A stretch of DNA of 63,012 nt from Flammula alnicola (Eukaryota > Basidiomycota > Agaricomycetes > Agaricales > Strophariaceae). Position numbers and translations under genes: made by a program. The DNA is taken from assembly GCA_015499995.1 (NCBI GenBank), contig JADNRV010000279.1, positions 1 to 63,012 on the forward strand. The letters run 5' to 3'. The notes below the pieces were generated by a model, which saw only the letters and a list, made by a program, of their open reading frames with translations, did not search any database and had not been told where the DNA came from. Positions 1-11,130 of this stretch are shown here, piece after piece (position 1 is the stretch's first letter; each line of letters starts with the position of its first letter).

Positions 1-1700
1 TCCCTGTTCTCCACTATCGCATATCAGCTCGCTATCGCCATCCCAGGAACATTTGGACAGGCAATCGAGGAGAAAGTCAAGGCAGATCCGTCAATTTTGA
101 AGAAACATATAAAGCTTCAACTCGAGGGGCTCATAATCGAACCGCTTCGACTAATCGATTCCGCTACACGTCCCATCGTTATCGTGATTGATGGACTCGA
201 TGAGTGTCTTGGAGAGACGACGCAAGGAGAAATAGTGCGACTCTTGGGCACCTTATCTCAACACGGCAATCTCCCCATCAAGATTGTCCTGACAAGTCGA
301 CCCGAGCCTTGGATCCGTCACGAATTCGATACTCAGCTGTTACTGCCACATACTCGTCGAATGTTTCTTGAGCAAACATCAGAGACAGACGAAGATATTC
401 GAGCGTTTCTTCGTTCCGGGTTCTCAGATATCTGCGACAGCCCAGACCACCAACAGACGATGGCAAATGTACCGAAGCCCTGGCCTAGCCCCAGCATTGT
501 TGACGCGTTTGTCGCAAGGGCATCGGGACAATTCATCTATGCCTCGACCGTGCTTAAATTCGTCGGCGACCCATCCTATCAACCCATTGCGCAGCTCGAC
601 CTTGTCCTCAGCACGGCCAGTGCTTCGAAAATTGGTAACTCGACCAATCCCCTTGCCACCCTCGATCGGCTGTACATCCAGATTCTCTCGACATCTCCGG
701 ATAAGCAGCAGACCTTGGATGTGTTGTGCACTGTCATTGCCCTGACCGAGGCCTTTGATGATTTTAATTCTCAAATGTATTACTCAACCAACCTCTGTCA
801 GTTTGTGGAAGAGCTCCTTCGTCTTCAACCTGAGAAGGCTTTGAGAACAATCAGATCCCTGGTAGACATTTCCAAGGACGGTGATGTCAAATTCTTCCAT
901 AAATCCTTCCCGGACTTTCTGCTTGACGCTTCTCGGTCTGGTGATTTCCTTATTGACATTAATGCGATGCACAGTCGCATCGCCCTCTCATGTTTAAAAA
1001 TGATCAGACTCGACCCCACTATAGGTGAGACCTCACCTTGTGCGCCATATCTACTTATTGGTGTTTATCCATTGTTAAAAAAAAGCTGCGCCTTCCTGGC
1101 ATGGTTCCCATGCTGGGATGGTTAAGGAGTACACAGTTTATTGCTGGGGCCGTCACTGGATGTTATCCTCGGTATCCGACCAGGACCAACTTTGTGACGA
1201 AATCAAGAGTATTAACGCCTCCTTATTTTACTACTATCTTGCATGGGAATGGGTTGGTGAAATGGCTTTGACCATTCAGCATAGGCTCGACATAAGGTAT
1301 CTATTTGTTATTCTGCAGAGGACTATTTAGAATTAACATTTTGCTGCCTTTCAGACAGACAGAATTGCCACAAATTCTCCGAAGTGATTTTCGGTACATA
1401 CCCCGTCGAAAAGGTAATTGCATAGGGTCAATAGAGGTGGGTACAAATCCCTTGTGGGCAATAATATCGTTTATTTCTGCCTTGACACATATTAAAACTG
1501 ACTTGGTCCTTAGGAATGCTATCGTCGCAAGGCGCCCAGCGAAACAACTATATATTTTCGAGCAGCGATCTTTGTTGTTCGGGACCTGAAAAATAGATAC
1601 AGGCAGCAGAGAGAACTTTCAACAAGTTAGCGACCTGGAGGGATATGTTTCGGGTCCGAACAGCTAGGGTTGACCGAGAAACGTATCATACATACGACTT
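1..1700 (+). CDS. NACHT-type NTPase (NLR-like STAND protein), 5' end outside window
   Basis: The reading frame is open from base 1 and gives a protein with a Walker B region (IVIVIDGLDECLG, about bases 169-212) and a sensor-like LTSRPEPW (about 292-315), as in NACHT modules of Agaricomycete NLR-like proteins. These are thought to act as cytosolic nucleotide-driven switches in non-self recognition or cell death; that role is family knowledge, not shown here. The P-loop would lie upstream of the window. The first open stretch ends at 1125; homology to the copies near 26.5 kb and 40.5 kb continues in other frames to about 1589, so introns or frameshifts lie after about 1020. Two near-full paralogues and two remnants occur in this window. 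No WD40, ankyrin or TPR repeat tail is visible; the C-terminal part is a short helical region shared by all copies. Confidence 0.75.
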
Positions 1701-2481
1701 TAACGAGTGATATGCAGTTGGACTCTCCTCAAAGTGCCCGATGAGAGGCGAGGTACATCCCAGCCTTCCATACTGAATGCCCAGAGATCACGAATTTCGA
1801 TGTGAATCTTACTTTCAAAAAATACAGATTCCCGGATCTAGTAAAACGAGCAAAGAGAACTCCAATTTTTTGGAGTTGCGAATAAGGACCATGTGAGCGC
1901 TTACATGCCATGCCACCACAATATCTCTCCCCATCCTCCTTTAAAAAATAACCCTTCCTTTCTTCGCCACGCTCTCTAGATCTCAGCGTCCGCGAATCTT
2001 GACCGCTCTCGAGCCGCCATCCAAGCCTCCCACGCATCATGCGCAGCATAGGGCCTCTTTGTGATTCCAGATAGAAGTCGACGCCGGCTCGACGAACTAA
2101 TGCCAAAGCCCAACTCCGATAAGTGAAGCAAAACCCGACCGGCAATCCAACCAAACACCGAAGCCGACAGCATGCATGCATGCATCCGCAGATGCGAATA
2201 GCATATGGCAGAACATGACCATCTACAGACCACAAGCGAAAGTAAATGAGGCATAGCACGAGCACCGACCAGCTCAATGACCAAACGGCCGAGTTCGGTA
2301 AGCGTCTAGAATCCGAAACCGAACTAACGCGACACCCAACCTAAAATCCAATCAACCAACGTCAACCTAAACAAAAAAAAAAAGGGGGCACCCCAAAACC
2401 AGCAAGCGCATTCTAAAACCTACGCCCAACCAAACAGAAAAGGATATCCAAATCAAAATCAAAACCAGAAGAAAAACTCAC
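1701..2481. repeat. Degenerate duplicate of sequence now at about 31.15-31.6 kb
   Basis: Most of this stretch, especially about 1950-2480, aligns by eye with the OTU intron and flanking DNA at 31.15-31.62 kb in the same orientation. Both contain the same run around a GACCATCTACA motif and the same tail before the exon-4 counterpart. No gene is supported inside it; open frames on the minus strand are shared by both copies but have no recognisable product. Confidence 0.5.
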
Positions 2482-3328
2482 CATTCTCGCGCATACTCCG
2501 CAAATACGCCAGCAGGCGCTTCAACGGCCCTTCCTTGCGCTTGCCCTCCTTACCCTCAAGAGCCTTCTCCTACCGCTCGCCGTGCGCCTCGATCCAGTCG
2601 CAGATCTGTTTCCTTACCTGTGCGAGAGAAAGGAAGGAAGGGGTCAGCGCTGGACTTCAGATCTTTAACTTCAAGTAGGAGGGAAGGGGTACAAAAAGGG
2701 GAGACAGGACACGAAACGAAACACGGAACACAGACAAGACCAACGATAAACCACGGCTGTCTCACCCAGCCGACAGCCAAGTAGAGTCAAGAGCCGATGT
2801 ACCAGAACCCATGAAGGCCAAACCACCGACCGCCACCCAGACGCGATACGCGCAACGTCCAATCAGGATGCATCTGACATTCGCGTCTTCTCAAGTCTGC
2901 CAAGCTCAAGCCCCCAATCTCGGGCTCCGCTGGCTGGCGGTACAAAGCGCAGCACGAACCCACGAATGAACCAAGACACCTGAGGACCCATCATATATCC
3001 ATGCACCTTGCCCAAGGCACCTTTTCCTGCCATCCACAACGTTCAACGTCCAACCCTCTAAACCCCTCCTTCCAGCCAACTTCCGACTGACCAAAACCTC
3101 ATCCAAGAAGAGTCAAGGCGACGATCAAGAGAAAACACCTGACTTTCTCTCTCTCTTTCCAAATTCCAAACACCAAAATTCAAAAACTGACAACTCACCT
3201 CCGCATGCAACACCGCAATCCCATGCACCTGGTCCGCCAGCGCACGAAACAGACAATTCCCATCCCCGATCATGGGGGCGGCGTAAAGACCCAGGAGGGA
3301 GAGCTGTGTAGGTAGTGCGGGGGCGGAC
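2482..3328 (-). pseudogene. OTU-protease gene fragment (counterparts of exons 3 and 4)
   Basis: Bases about 3328-3199 encode the OTU catalytic segment with GDGNCLFRALADQVHG, ending in the same GTGAGTTG donor as the OTU gene at 32.4 kb. Bases 2617-2482 match the following exon (VRKQICDWIEAHGER, then YLRSMRENG before a donor site). The second block has an in-frame TAG directly after HGER, and an internal acidic segment of the intact gene is missing. No counterpart of the later exons or of the first two exons is present. It is therefore a partial, rearranged duplicate of the OTU locus at 29.2-33.4 kb, lying downstream of a NACHT gene just as the parent does. Confidence 0.8.
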
Positions 3329-3539
3329 TGTAGTGGGGTGTGGGAGAGGGGGTGTTCGCTCAAGTTCATTTATTGGTGTATAGGAAGAGGAAGGACAGGG
3401 CAAATAGAAGAGAGAGGGGACGAGGGACGATGACGACGAGGAACAGACGAAAGAGAACAATGAGAGAGAGAAAGACGACGACGCAAAGAAGACAACGGCA
3501 AAAGCCGGACAAAAGTTATGCACTGAACCCGTTGCAGGA

Positions 3540-3720
3540 TACCGTCGACCTGTTTTTTCTGCGGTCTAATGGCGCTAAGGGCAGAAGTCGTTGGCCGATG
3601 CTTCTCAGGAGTGTGAATGAGGACAAAACGTTGTCGATGACAAATGTTCGAGTGTCGACCATGCTCAGTTCGTCATACAAAAGCTCCTTGGTCCGTGGAC
3701 AGATGGATGACAGGATGTTT
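3540..3720. repeat. Inverted duplicate of the F-box-like gene upstream region (33.97-34.14 kb)
   Basis: The reverse complement of this stretch shares several blocks with 33,965-34,135: GTCTGTCCACGGACCA, then a block centred on TTTTGTCCTCATTCACACTC, then CCCTTAGCGCCAT with AGACCGCAG. The piece sits next to the OTU fragment but in the opposite relative orientation to the parent locus, so the duplication was rearranged. Confidence 0.65.
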
Positions 3721-5049
3721 GAGTTTGGGTGAACGGAGCGTTAGCGTTGTAGAGAGGAAGAAGGATATGTGAGTTACTCGAGTACGGTGGGCAAATCGTA
3801 ATACTCTTTTACGTAAGTAAAGGGGAGTTCTTTTAATCTACACCACCAAACCTGCCTGATGTCCGTGTGATATCAGGTCGAGCTGATTAAGATGATGCGA
3901 GTCCGGAGTCAAAATGAGCCCCACAGGAGCTCGTGAGGATGTAGTCATCTGGGAATTTTAAATCATTTCCTGATTGCTATATCCGGGGGATATTCCGCTG
4001 GATGTCAACACGACATCCTCAATCCAATTTCATGATATTCCCTTGTAACGTGAATGAGAGATCAAACCAAGGTCATGATGACATTTATCATTGGTATCTT
4101 GCAGGGCTCTTTTCAGTTCACATTATGAGATGATTCTTCTTAAAAATTTCCGAATATCACAAAGTTTAGAATGAACAGAAAAATGTATTCATTTGACGAA
4201 GGAATACTACAGGAGTATGTATACTACGGGTTTGCTAGTACAAAGGTGCTAAACAAGATGAATATAAAGGCCTTAGGCATTAGCGAATGCAGAGAATGTG
4301 AAGGGTGAGAGAGCATACCGAAATCTAACAGAGCCCACAGCCGAAACTCCAAGTTAATCTGATGTCCATCTGAATCCATGCCGGAACCTAAAGAGAAGAG
4401 CAAGTTAGGAATGCAAGGAAGAGATAAAAGAAATGACAGAAAGACAATGGCACAAGCAACATGATAAATGGACACAGGCGTCCTAGAAATACGCAACGCG
4501 ACAGGCCGCGAAAGATGTCCCCGCCACAGGACACAGTACATGAACTGTTCAAGTTCTGTGGCGCTATTACGCAGAATAGCAGGGCATCTCAACAGAGAAA
4601 GTAAATAAACGAGGGGGTGTGGTGGAGGCGGCAGAGGAAATACGACGACGAAGGACAGAGGAGGGATGGAGACGATGGTGATGATGGACACAAGTCGATT
4701 CGAACTCCGCACAGAGAGGATGTCCAGGCAGAGATTCCATAGACCCCAGAGGATGTTGAACTAGCTGGAGATGTTGACATTTAGAGTCTAAAGACGTCGT
4801 GAAATAGATCAGACGGATATTTGCCGTCGAGGTCAGGTTGATATCAGCGCGGCACCTCAATTGAATCTCATCACGCTGTCACGCTGATGTCGTTGGCCAA
4901 AATCTCATTTAAACATCACACTAATATCTATTGGACATTTCTACATTCTCTCTCGGAAACATATTTGCCAGAGGTCATACGGAACTCAGGCAGGGTTGGT
5001 GGTGTACAGCTACCCGCAAAAAAACAGGTTTGCAGCGACCTTGTTGGCC
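3721..5049. other. No gene recognised
   Basis: I see only short open frames with no conserved motif, no convincing splice chain and no RNA gene. Composition is moderately AT-rich. Confidence 0.5.
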
Positions 5050-5147
5050 CCTTATCTTTGATGGCATCAGATTTGTAAGCATTGCCATGCTGTTCATCCC
5101 TTATCTTTGATGGCATCAGATTTGTAAGCTCTAGCCGCATGTTCATG
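5050..5147. repeat. Two tandem 49-bp units
   Basis: A unit beginning CCTTATCTTTGATGGCATC occurs at 5050-5098 and again at 5099-5147. The first 31 bases are identical and the rest is similar (CATGCTGTTCAT against GCATGTTCAT). It lies outside any gene. Confidence 0.85.
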
Positions 5148-5360
5148 ATTTAAAAATAGCTGTACCGCAGCCAGCTTTCAACCTTCTGTGCGGTGCAGAT
5201 TGGCCTCTATTAAGTTACATATTTGTATTCTCCTCGTTTTTCTGAATGGAATGGTACTGCTTTTATATGCAAGCAAGGGGAAAGGATGGATGCATGGTTA
5301 TTGAGCAATTGGATGACACAGTTATTTTTAGTTCCGGCTGTGATGGCCGCCAAGGCATAG

Positions 5361-5407
5361 AATTAGTGTTTATGTAAGCACTTCAGAATTAGTGTTTATA
5401 TAAGCAT
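5361..5407. repeat. Left direct repeat flanking the coiled-coil gene
   Basis: The 47-bp block is made of two related half-units, ATTAGTGTTTATGTAAGCAC then AATTAGTGTTTATATAAGC. The same block returns at 6591-6637. The core TTATGTAAGCACTTC differs by one base from the TTATGTCAGCACTTC core of the palindromic repeats bounding the dioxygenase element at 14.8 and 25.2 kb. Confidence 0.75.
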
Positions 5408-5854
5408 GGCGCAGATGAAGCTAACAAATCTTCGCATTCAAAATTCAGTTTTCTCGTTTTGCATCTCAATATCAATAGCTTTCATCTATCTTTACAACTC
5501 TATTTACTGGTCCCCAGGATTTCAGTGTATACTAGAGTATGTATGTACGTACGTGAAGTTTCACGGATCGTGATTGTTCAGACATGCTGCATGTGTTCTC
5601 GCCACTCTTTACCTATTTTTTTTGGGCAAAAATTCACAGCTCTTTTCTTGTCACCTTCCTGTGGACTACGCCAATTTCGCATTCATGGCAATGTCAGAAA
5701 CCTTGGAAGTACGCTTTTTGAAGATTCAATGAGAGTCATCTTGCTGGTCGATTAAATTTCTTCAGGCCAATTTAAATAAACTCCTCTGCGCATTTGCTAA
5801 TCGCATTGGCCTACAGTAAGGAATGAAAAAATACAATGAAAAGAAGATTGGATT

Positions 5855-6207
5855 ATGTCTCAAATAGCGTGTAAGTAGGTTTTCTCCTTATTTCTTATTA
5901 TGAGAGACACAACTGATCCTCGTTGTTGATATTCAGGTAAACGAGGGAAAGGACAATGTCGATTCCTCGAGGACGAAAACGAAAGGCTGCACGGAGATGT
6001 CAATGACCTAGAGGCTGATTGTAAGTCGTGCCAGTTTCCATTTATACCTGGGAAGAATCACTGAATATTTGCTGCCTTTAAGGTGATCAGCTCGACGCGC
6101 AAATGAGAGGTTTACGGTCGAAGCTTGAGGCAAAAAGCAAGGAACTCGCTGTGAAGGACAAGGAGCTTACGCACCCGGAGGCATGTCCCTACATTCTACA
6201 TTGTTGA
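5855..6207 (+). CDS. Small coiled-coil protein, three exons, unknown function
   Basis: Exons 5855-5870, 5937-6020 and 6083-6207 join in frame through GTAAGT donors and CAG or AAG acceptors to give 74 residues starting MSQIAC and ending YILHC. The middle (CRFLEDENERLHGDVNDLE) and the following segment to about residue 60 (SKLEAKSKELAVKDKEL) show the charged heptad pattern of a coiled coil. I do not recognise a family. The gene lies between two direct repeats (5361-5407 and 6591-6716), so it may be cargo of a small mobile element or the truncated head of a longer gene; a Pro/Thr-rich open frame at 6291-6560 could once have been its continuation. Confidence 0.45.
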
Positions 6208-6590
6208 GGCCTCGCTAGGAGAAGAAGGTTGAGAAAACCAATTTTCCATGAATACACAACCACAAGCACCTCCTTCCGTTACGCCTTAGCGTGACCAAGC
6301 CACGACCCTCGTTCACTCAACTAACGGCCAAGAAACCGGCAACCAATTTCCCTATCCTCCCAGCATTGCCTGCTGGTGTGTCCACTACTTCGTCGCCGAC
6401 AATGTCGACTTCCTCGTCTGTTACTCTGGCAGAACCCCCCTTCCAGCTCGAACCCATCTTAGAGACTCCTGAAATCACGATCCCTTCTCGTCCTCCAACC
6501 TGTACTGACATTAATAGTACAGCGACGATATGGCACTCTTCACTGCGCTCGATGGAGTAAATCCTATCCGATCTCGCCCGACTATGTAGG

Positions 6591-6716
6591 ATTAGTGTTT
6601 ATGTAAGCACTTCGGAATTAGTGTTTATATAAGCATTTTAGATGCAGTGTTTATGTAAGCATTATAGAAGTCGTGATTATATACGCACTTCAGATGTAGT
6701 GTTTACATAATCACTC
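6591..6716. repeat. Right repeat cluster, 4-5 degenerate units
   Basis: Several variants of a GTGTTTATGTAAGCACTTC unit of roughly 25 bp follow one another; the first two match the block at 5361-5407. Later units drift (GTGATTATATACGCACTTC, GTGTTTACATAATCAC). The following 350 bp up to 7067 holds nothing I recognise. Confidence 0.75.
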
Positions 6717-7067
6717 CCGCTCCAAATATCTGAGTTTCGGTTAGCTGCTAAATTTGGCGTGACACTGTGGTTTTGGCACCGAGTCCAGAAATTTTTGGAC
6801 CTTAAATTTCCTTATTTGGGCCCATTTTTACTGGGTGATTTCCGACAAAGGTCTTGGGACATGGGACAAGTGTGATGTTTCAGACAAATCCAAGGGGCAG
6901 TTGATGTCCAAATGAAATGAAATACGACCAATTTGTATTCTGACTATCTACTGGGTAATGTTCATCTTGGCCAGTCTTCTCTGAGTCTCCTCCACAGCTT
7001 CCTCATCTGTATATAATGGTTTGCGCTTACTGGTGACTATCTGAGTTGGAGCGGGGGTAAACCGGCT

Positions 7068-8140
7068 TCACATTCGCAGGATGGCGGCTTTCTTTTTAAA
7101 AAAGTAAATGGTTAGTGTCTATCAAAATGAGCCAATCTCTCACTTACATCTCGGGCTTCCTGGTTTAAGAGAAGTACTCCACGTAGCTGTGGTACCATCT
7201 TGTACCGCTTGTCCTTGCACGGAAATACCGCAAACGTCACTGACAGTTCTACAATGTCACCGATGCGGATTGTGGCTGGGCTGATATATGTATATCTGAG
7301 TGGGCGTTAGTTTCAGTTGTATGCAAATAGATGTTGCCACCTACTTCACGGCCTCGTCCCGCCCAATACATCGAGATCGGTATTCAACCATGTTCTCCGG
7401 CCCGTGGTAGTATCCATCGCTGATCATACTGTTCAGTGTTCCATCTGGATCAACCATTGGGTTGAAGGGAACCGCATCGGCTCCGTCATTGTTGTTGGTG
7501 ATCCTAGAGAAGTATCTGGCATGCGAGTCTATTGAGCTGAAGTTTTCATATGTTCCGCACTGCCACCCATCGAGGGAATCAACGGGGAAGTTGTTGGCGT
7601 ATAGGATATAGAGTTCCTCAATACCTCGGCGGCTACTCTCAAAGAAGTCGCACCCTAGGCCTGTGACAGTGACAGCTTGCCTTATGTATGGCCGCTGCCT
7701 GGCCATTGCTGCAGTAGTGCTGTGTTCCGTTCACTCGTTAGTTCAATACATCTGCGTCACAATCTGTACTCACATAGGTTTCGACACAGGCGGTAGCATT
7801 TTTCCACATACTATGCCGTGCAGTTTGAACACGATCTCTTCCATGTTCCCTTCTGCTGGGTTGTATTCTGTTAGGCGCCATGCCTGTGGGCCAGCTGTCT
7901 CTGTTACATTGATATCTGTTATCTGTCAGGCGCCATAGCTGTCAGTTTGTGGCTGAAACAATAAATATAACGCACATTCAAGTTGCTCAATATAGAGTTT
8001 GGATTTATTCCTGTGAGGAGGCCACTTCTCTCCTTTGCTATTGCGTCGAGTGATGCCTCTGAGTGAGTGTAAATCTGTGTTGCGTTCCATTTGAAGACGA
8101 CATGCTTACTGGCAGATTTTGTGTCGTAGTACTGGTCCAT
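7068..8140 (-). CDS. Unknown 279-residue protein, five exons, intact
   Basis: Exons 8140-7976, 7922-7774, 7698-7345, 7295-7148 and 7091-7068 join with consistent phases and GT-AG borders to give 279 residues from MDQYYDTKSA to KAAILRM and a TGA stop. Visible features are a conserved-looking centre (TGLGCDFFESSRRG; SDGYYHGPENMVEYRSRC) and a strand-rich C-terminus (IRIGDIVELSVTFAVFPCK) that resembles repeated Agaricomycete hypothetical proteins I have seen, with no assigned function. There is no signal peptide or membrane segment. It is divergent from the plus-strand gene starting at 9243, and its first exon plus promoter is partly duplicated upstream (8.57-9.12 kb). It seems undamaged, unlike its partner. 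Confidence 0.7.
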
Positions 8141-9118
8141 CTGGATTCTTGCCTTTTTGTCGGGACACTGGTTTGTTCAGTATATGTAGGAGTGTAGGGA
8201 CGGGTCATTACAAGCCTCTATTGGTTCTCTGTCGAGGGTGTGGTGTGCCCCCCTCCAGTCCTCTCCTTTTTTTCGGACCTGTTTTACCCCTGACTACGCG
8301 CTATCTTTCGTCTCTGACCAACATCATTATGTTTTTTGTGCGTGCATCGGACACCTTTTGCCACGGACCGTGTGCCATCCTTTGTCTCCGGCCAATCCAT
8401 GCATTTGATTTAGTCACCTGATTTTCATGTGTTTTGTCTCTTCTCCTTGCTTCATCGTTGGATTTGTGTTCCCCTGGCCCCGGTACCCTTTGCCCCGACA
8501 GTAGGCCAACCCTGCACCTCTCTTTAGTTAGAACACTCCACTTTTCCATCAGTGATTCCTGATTTCAACTGCAATGAGTCCGATATCGGACAAGGAAGCC
8601 GCTTATATTCTTTGCCATTGCGTCCAGCGTTCCTCTTGAGTAAGCATAAACCTGTAATATGTTACATTTGGAGATATGCCTCTTCTTGTGGACACTGGTT
8701 TGTTTGGTATATGTAGGAGTGTAGGGGGGAGGGGGCGTTACAAGCCTCCATTGATTCTCTGTCAAGGGTGTGGCATGCCCCCCTCCAGTCCTCTCCAGTT
8801 TGTCGGACCTGTTTTACCGCTGACTACGCGCTATCTTTCGTCTCTGACCGATATCATTATGTTTTTTGTGCGCGCATCGGACACCTTTGCCAGATACCGG
8901 TGTCGTCCTTTATCTCTGGCCAATCCCTGCGTTTGATTTAGTTGTCTGATTTTCATGTGTTTTGTCTCTTCTGCCGAGCTTGGTCATTAAATTTCTTTTT
9001 CCTTGGCGACAGTGCCCTTTGCCCTAACAGTGGGCCAATGCTGTGCGTTGCTTTAGTTAAAACACTCGGCTCTTCCATCAGTGACTCCTGATTTCCATCA
9101 TTATAAATCCGATGTCGG
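8011..9118. repeat. Tandem duplication (about 575 bp) of the divergent promoter and first exon
   Basis: Unit 1 (about 8011-8575) and unit 2 (about 8590-9118) share long blocks such as GACTACGCGCTATCTTTCGT and ATTATGTTTTTTGTGCG, in the same order. Unit 1 contains the first exon of the minus-strand gene at 7068-8140; unit 2 carries a decayed copy of that exon (8690-8600) without a usable continuation. The plus-strand partner gene starts just after unit 2, so both genes have a copy of the bidirectional promoter nearby. Confidence 0.8.
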
Positions 9119-9274
9119 TGTGCCTGTTTGGATTGCCGGAGAAATCACTTGTTTTTCCTATTGATGAGCCGGTCGGCAGGTTTGTCTTGTGAAGAATATA
9201 AAGGGGTACAATTTCTCCTCTAACTTTAGCGCCTGTCTTGTCATGCCTCCCCGGTCTACTGCACCGAAGAGAAA

Positions 9275-9535
9275 GCAAAGCGCTTCTCCGAAGAAGTCTA
9301 CCAGGGTCGTCAAATCTGCCCCCATAGCTGGTTCAGATGATGACGAAGTGTATGTTTCTTTATTATCACCTTGACCTTTTTTCTGACCTTTTCTATGTGT
9401 TGCAAAGCGCGACTCCGAAGAAGTCCACCAGGGTCGTCAAATCTGCCCCCGCCATAGCTGGTTCGGACGACGAGGAAGTGTATGCGTCTTTATTATCTCC
9501 TCCACCTTCTTACCGACCTTTTCTATGCTCTATAG
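9275..9535 (+). repeat. Tandem duplication of an exon together with its intron
   Basis: Two consecutive units of about 128 bp each contain an exon coding SPKKSTRVVKSAP or TPKKSTRVVKSAPA plus the following intron with the same TCTTTATTATC and GACCTTTTCTATG blocks. The splice phases are identical (donor after the second base of a Val codon), so both copies can be read in one protein. Confidence 0.85.
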
Positions 9536-9573
9536 TAAGCAGCCTGTCCAGAAAAAATCCCAAAAATCGACTC

Positions 9574-11130
9574 CGTTGATAGGGCCGCAAATAGGCCACG
9601 CGTGAATTTCGCGAATATATCATCTTTTACCTATAGAATATAACCGAGACAGAGAGACTATAACCTACCCAAGTTAGTAGTCTAAGGCCTAGCTATGCGA
9701 CTACTAGTTGTCATATAACCTGTGACGATGGTAATCAGACGCGGTTCAGAGCTAGCTGAGTCCGTATGATAAGCCGGGAGACAGTTAAAAGTTATCAGGC
9801 AGTAAAACACAGAACGCATAAGTCATAAACGACTAGCGAGGCATAAACGCACCATGGGGAATAATTTAAAAGACTTCTGGATACTTTGGAATTAGTGCGC
9901 GGCGAATTCAGTACAATCAGAGTATTGCTGAAAAGCTAGCTATAAAATACTACAGCTAGGAGTACAAGACGCAGCTAGTTAGCATGCGGTCAAAACGCAC
10001 GACTACTAGCGCGCGTATCTTGTGACTTACTACGAGACGAACGGGACGCGGACGCGTTAGTTAGACGCACGCTCTACCCTCTACCCGGGGGGCTACCAAA
10101 AGTGGTAATAGGACGAGAAAGGAAAGAAGGAACCGGCATCAATGATGGCCGCAGGTCCGGAATAAAGCGGCACCGCTAGCCGAGACGCACGCATGATGCG
10201 CATGGTACACGGAAGTCAGGAGCGTCCTAGCGCGCTAAAATGGGATGAATTTCCAAATCCCTTGACCTCTATCTGGTCACCTGGAATACCCAACCCTATA
10301 CCCATTGCCTGCAGGCATTATTTACACGAGATAAGAATGTTTTACACTATTTTATTCGCATACTAGAACCACACATAGCTGTAGTATAAAAGATGTACCT
10401 ACGTAGCTAGTTACCTTAAGCAATCTCTTCCCAGTTTTATTTCGAGCTAAGACGCAGTGTCTAGTAAGAAAGAGGACGAATAAAGGATCAGTTTGACTTC
10501 AATAGAGTTCGTTTGAAAGCCAGAAGAAGGCTTAGTGTTAAAGAGAAGTTCTTGAGGACAAGGTCCAAGAATTTAGAAGCCAGAAGAGTGCTTAGAGGCC
10601 GGAAGAGTGCCTAGAGAAAGTCAGAAACAGAGTCCAAGTGGGCTAGCAGATCGTTCAGAAGGTAGCGCACAGTGCGGCCTTAGTTTCAGATGAGTGCCGA
10701 GCCTCCAGAGCAGCTAGTGCTTCGAAAGTCGAGCTAGTAGCGTCTTAGAGAGCTTTTCTAAAAACATAAAACCTTAAAATCAATAAAACCGTTCATCCTT
10801 GTGATAAAACGAAGCTTGAAACGAAGATAAAACGTGTATTTGAATAATCCCTCATACCCACTTTAAACGAACCGCGAGGCGCTGTCTACAAGTCAGCTAG
10901 CTAAATAAAACAAACACTGTGGAGTACAGCACACTACATATTTCTGAAGCTAGTAGAGCGTCGCTCGACCTAGTTAGGATCTCGCTCCACAGTTGTGTGT
11001 GTTGTTTAGGTCGCTGAGCGCGTAGCGGGTCTCTCACCGTCAAAGGCCAGGCCCGCTGTGTGAGCATGATTATTTTCGCTTCTTTGTTTTTATCCGCCTT
11101 TACTAATCCTAATCTATTCTTTAGTTCGAA
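9574..11130. mobile_element. 1557-bp insertion with 5-bp target duplication
   Basis: The pentamer GACTC occurs at 9569-9573 and again at 11131-11135. Removing one copy plus the intervening DNA joins the two halves of exon 3 in frame (QKKSQKST then RAVTITNKKLRPK). The insert has no long open frame, contains short direct repeats around 10.50-10.62 kb (AGAAG-AGTGC-TTAGAG type) and differs in texture from the gene. A 5-bp duplication is usual for LTR retrotransposons, so a solo LTR or non-autonomous relative is possible, but the ends are not TG...CA and no second LTR is seen. Confidence 0.7.

Noticed and set aside
3125..3523. Long minus-strand open frame with Ser/Phe-rich sequence
   Set aside because: It runs through a splice donor and intron of the OTU fragment and is low in complexity; it is a shadow frame.
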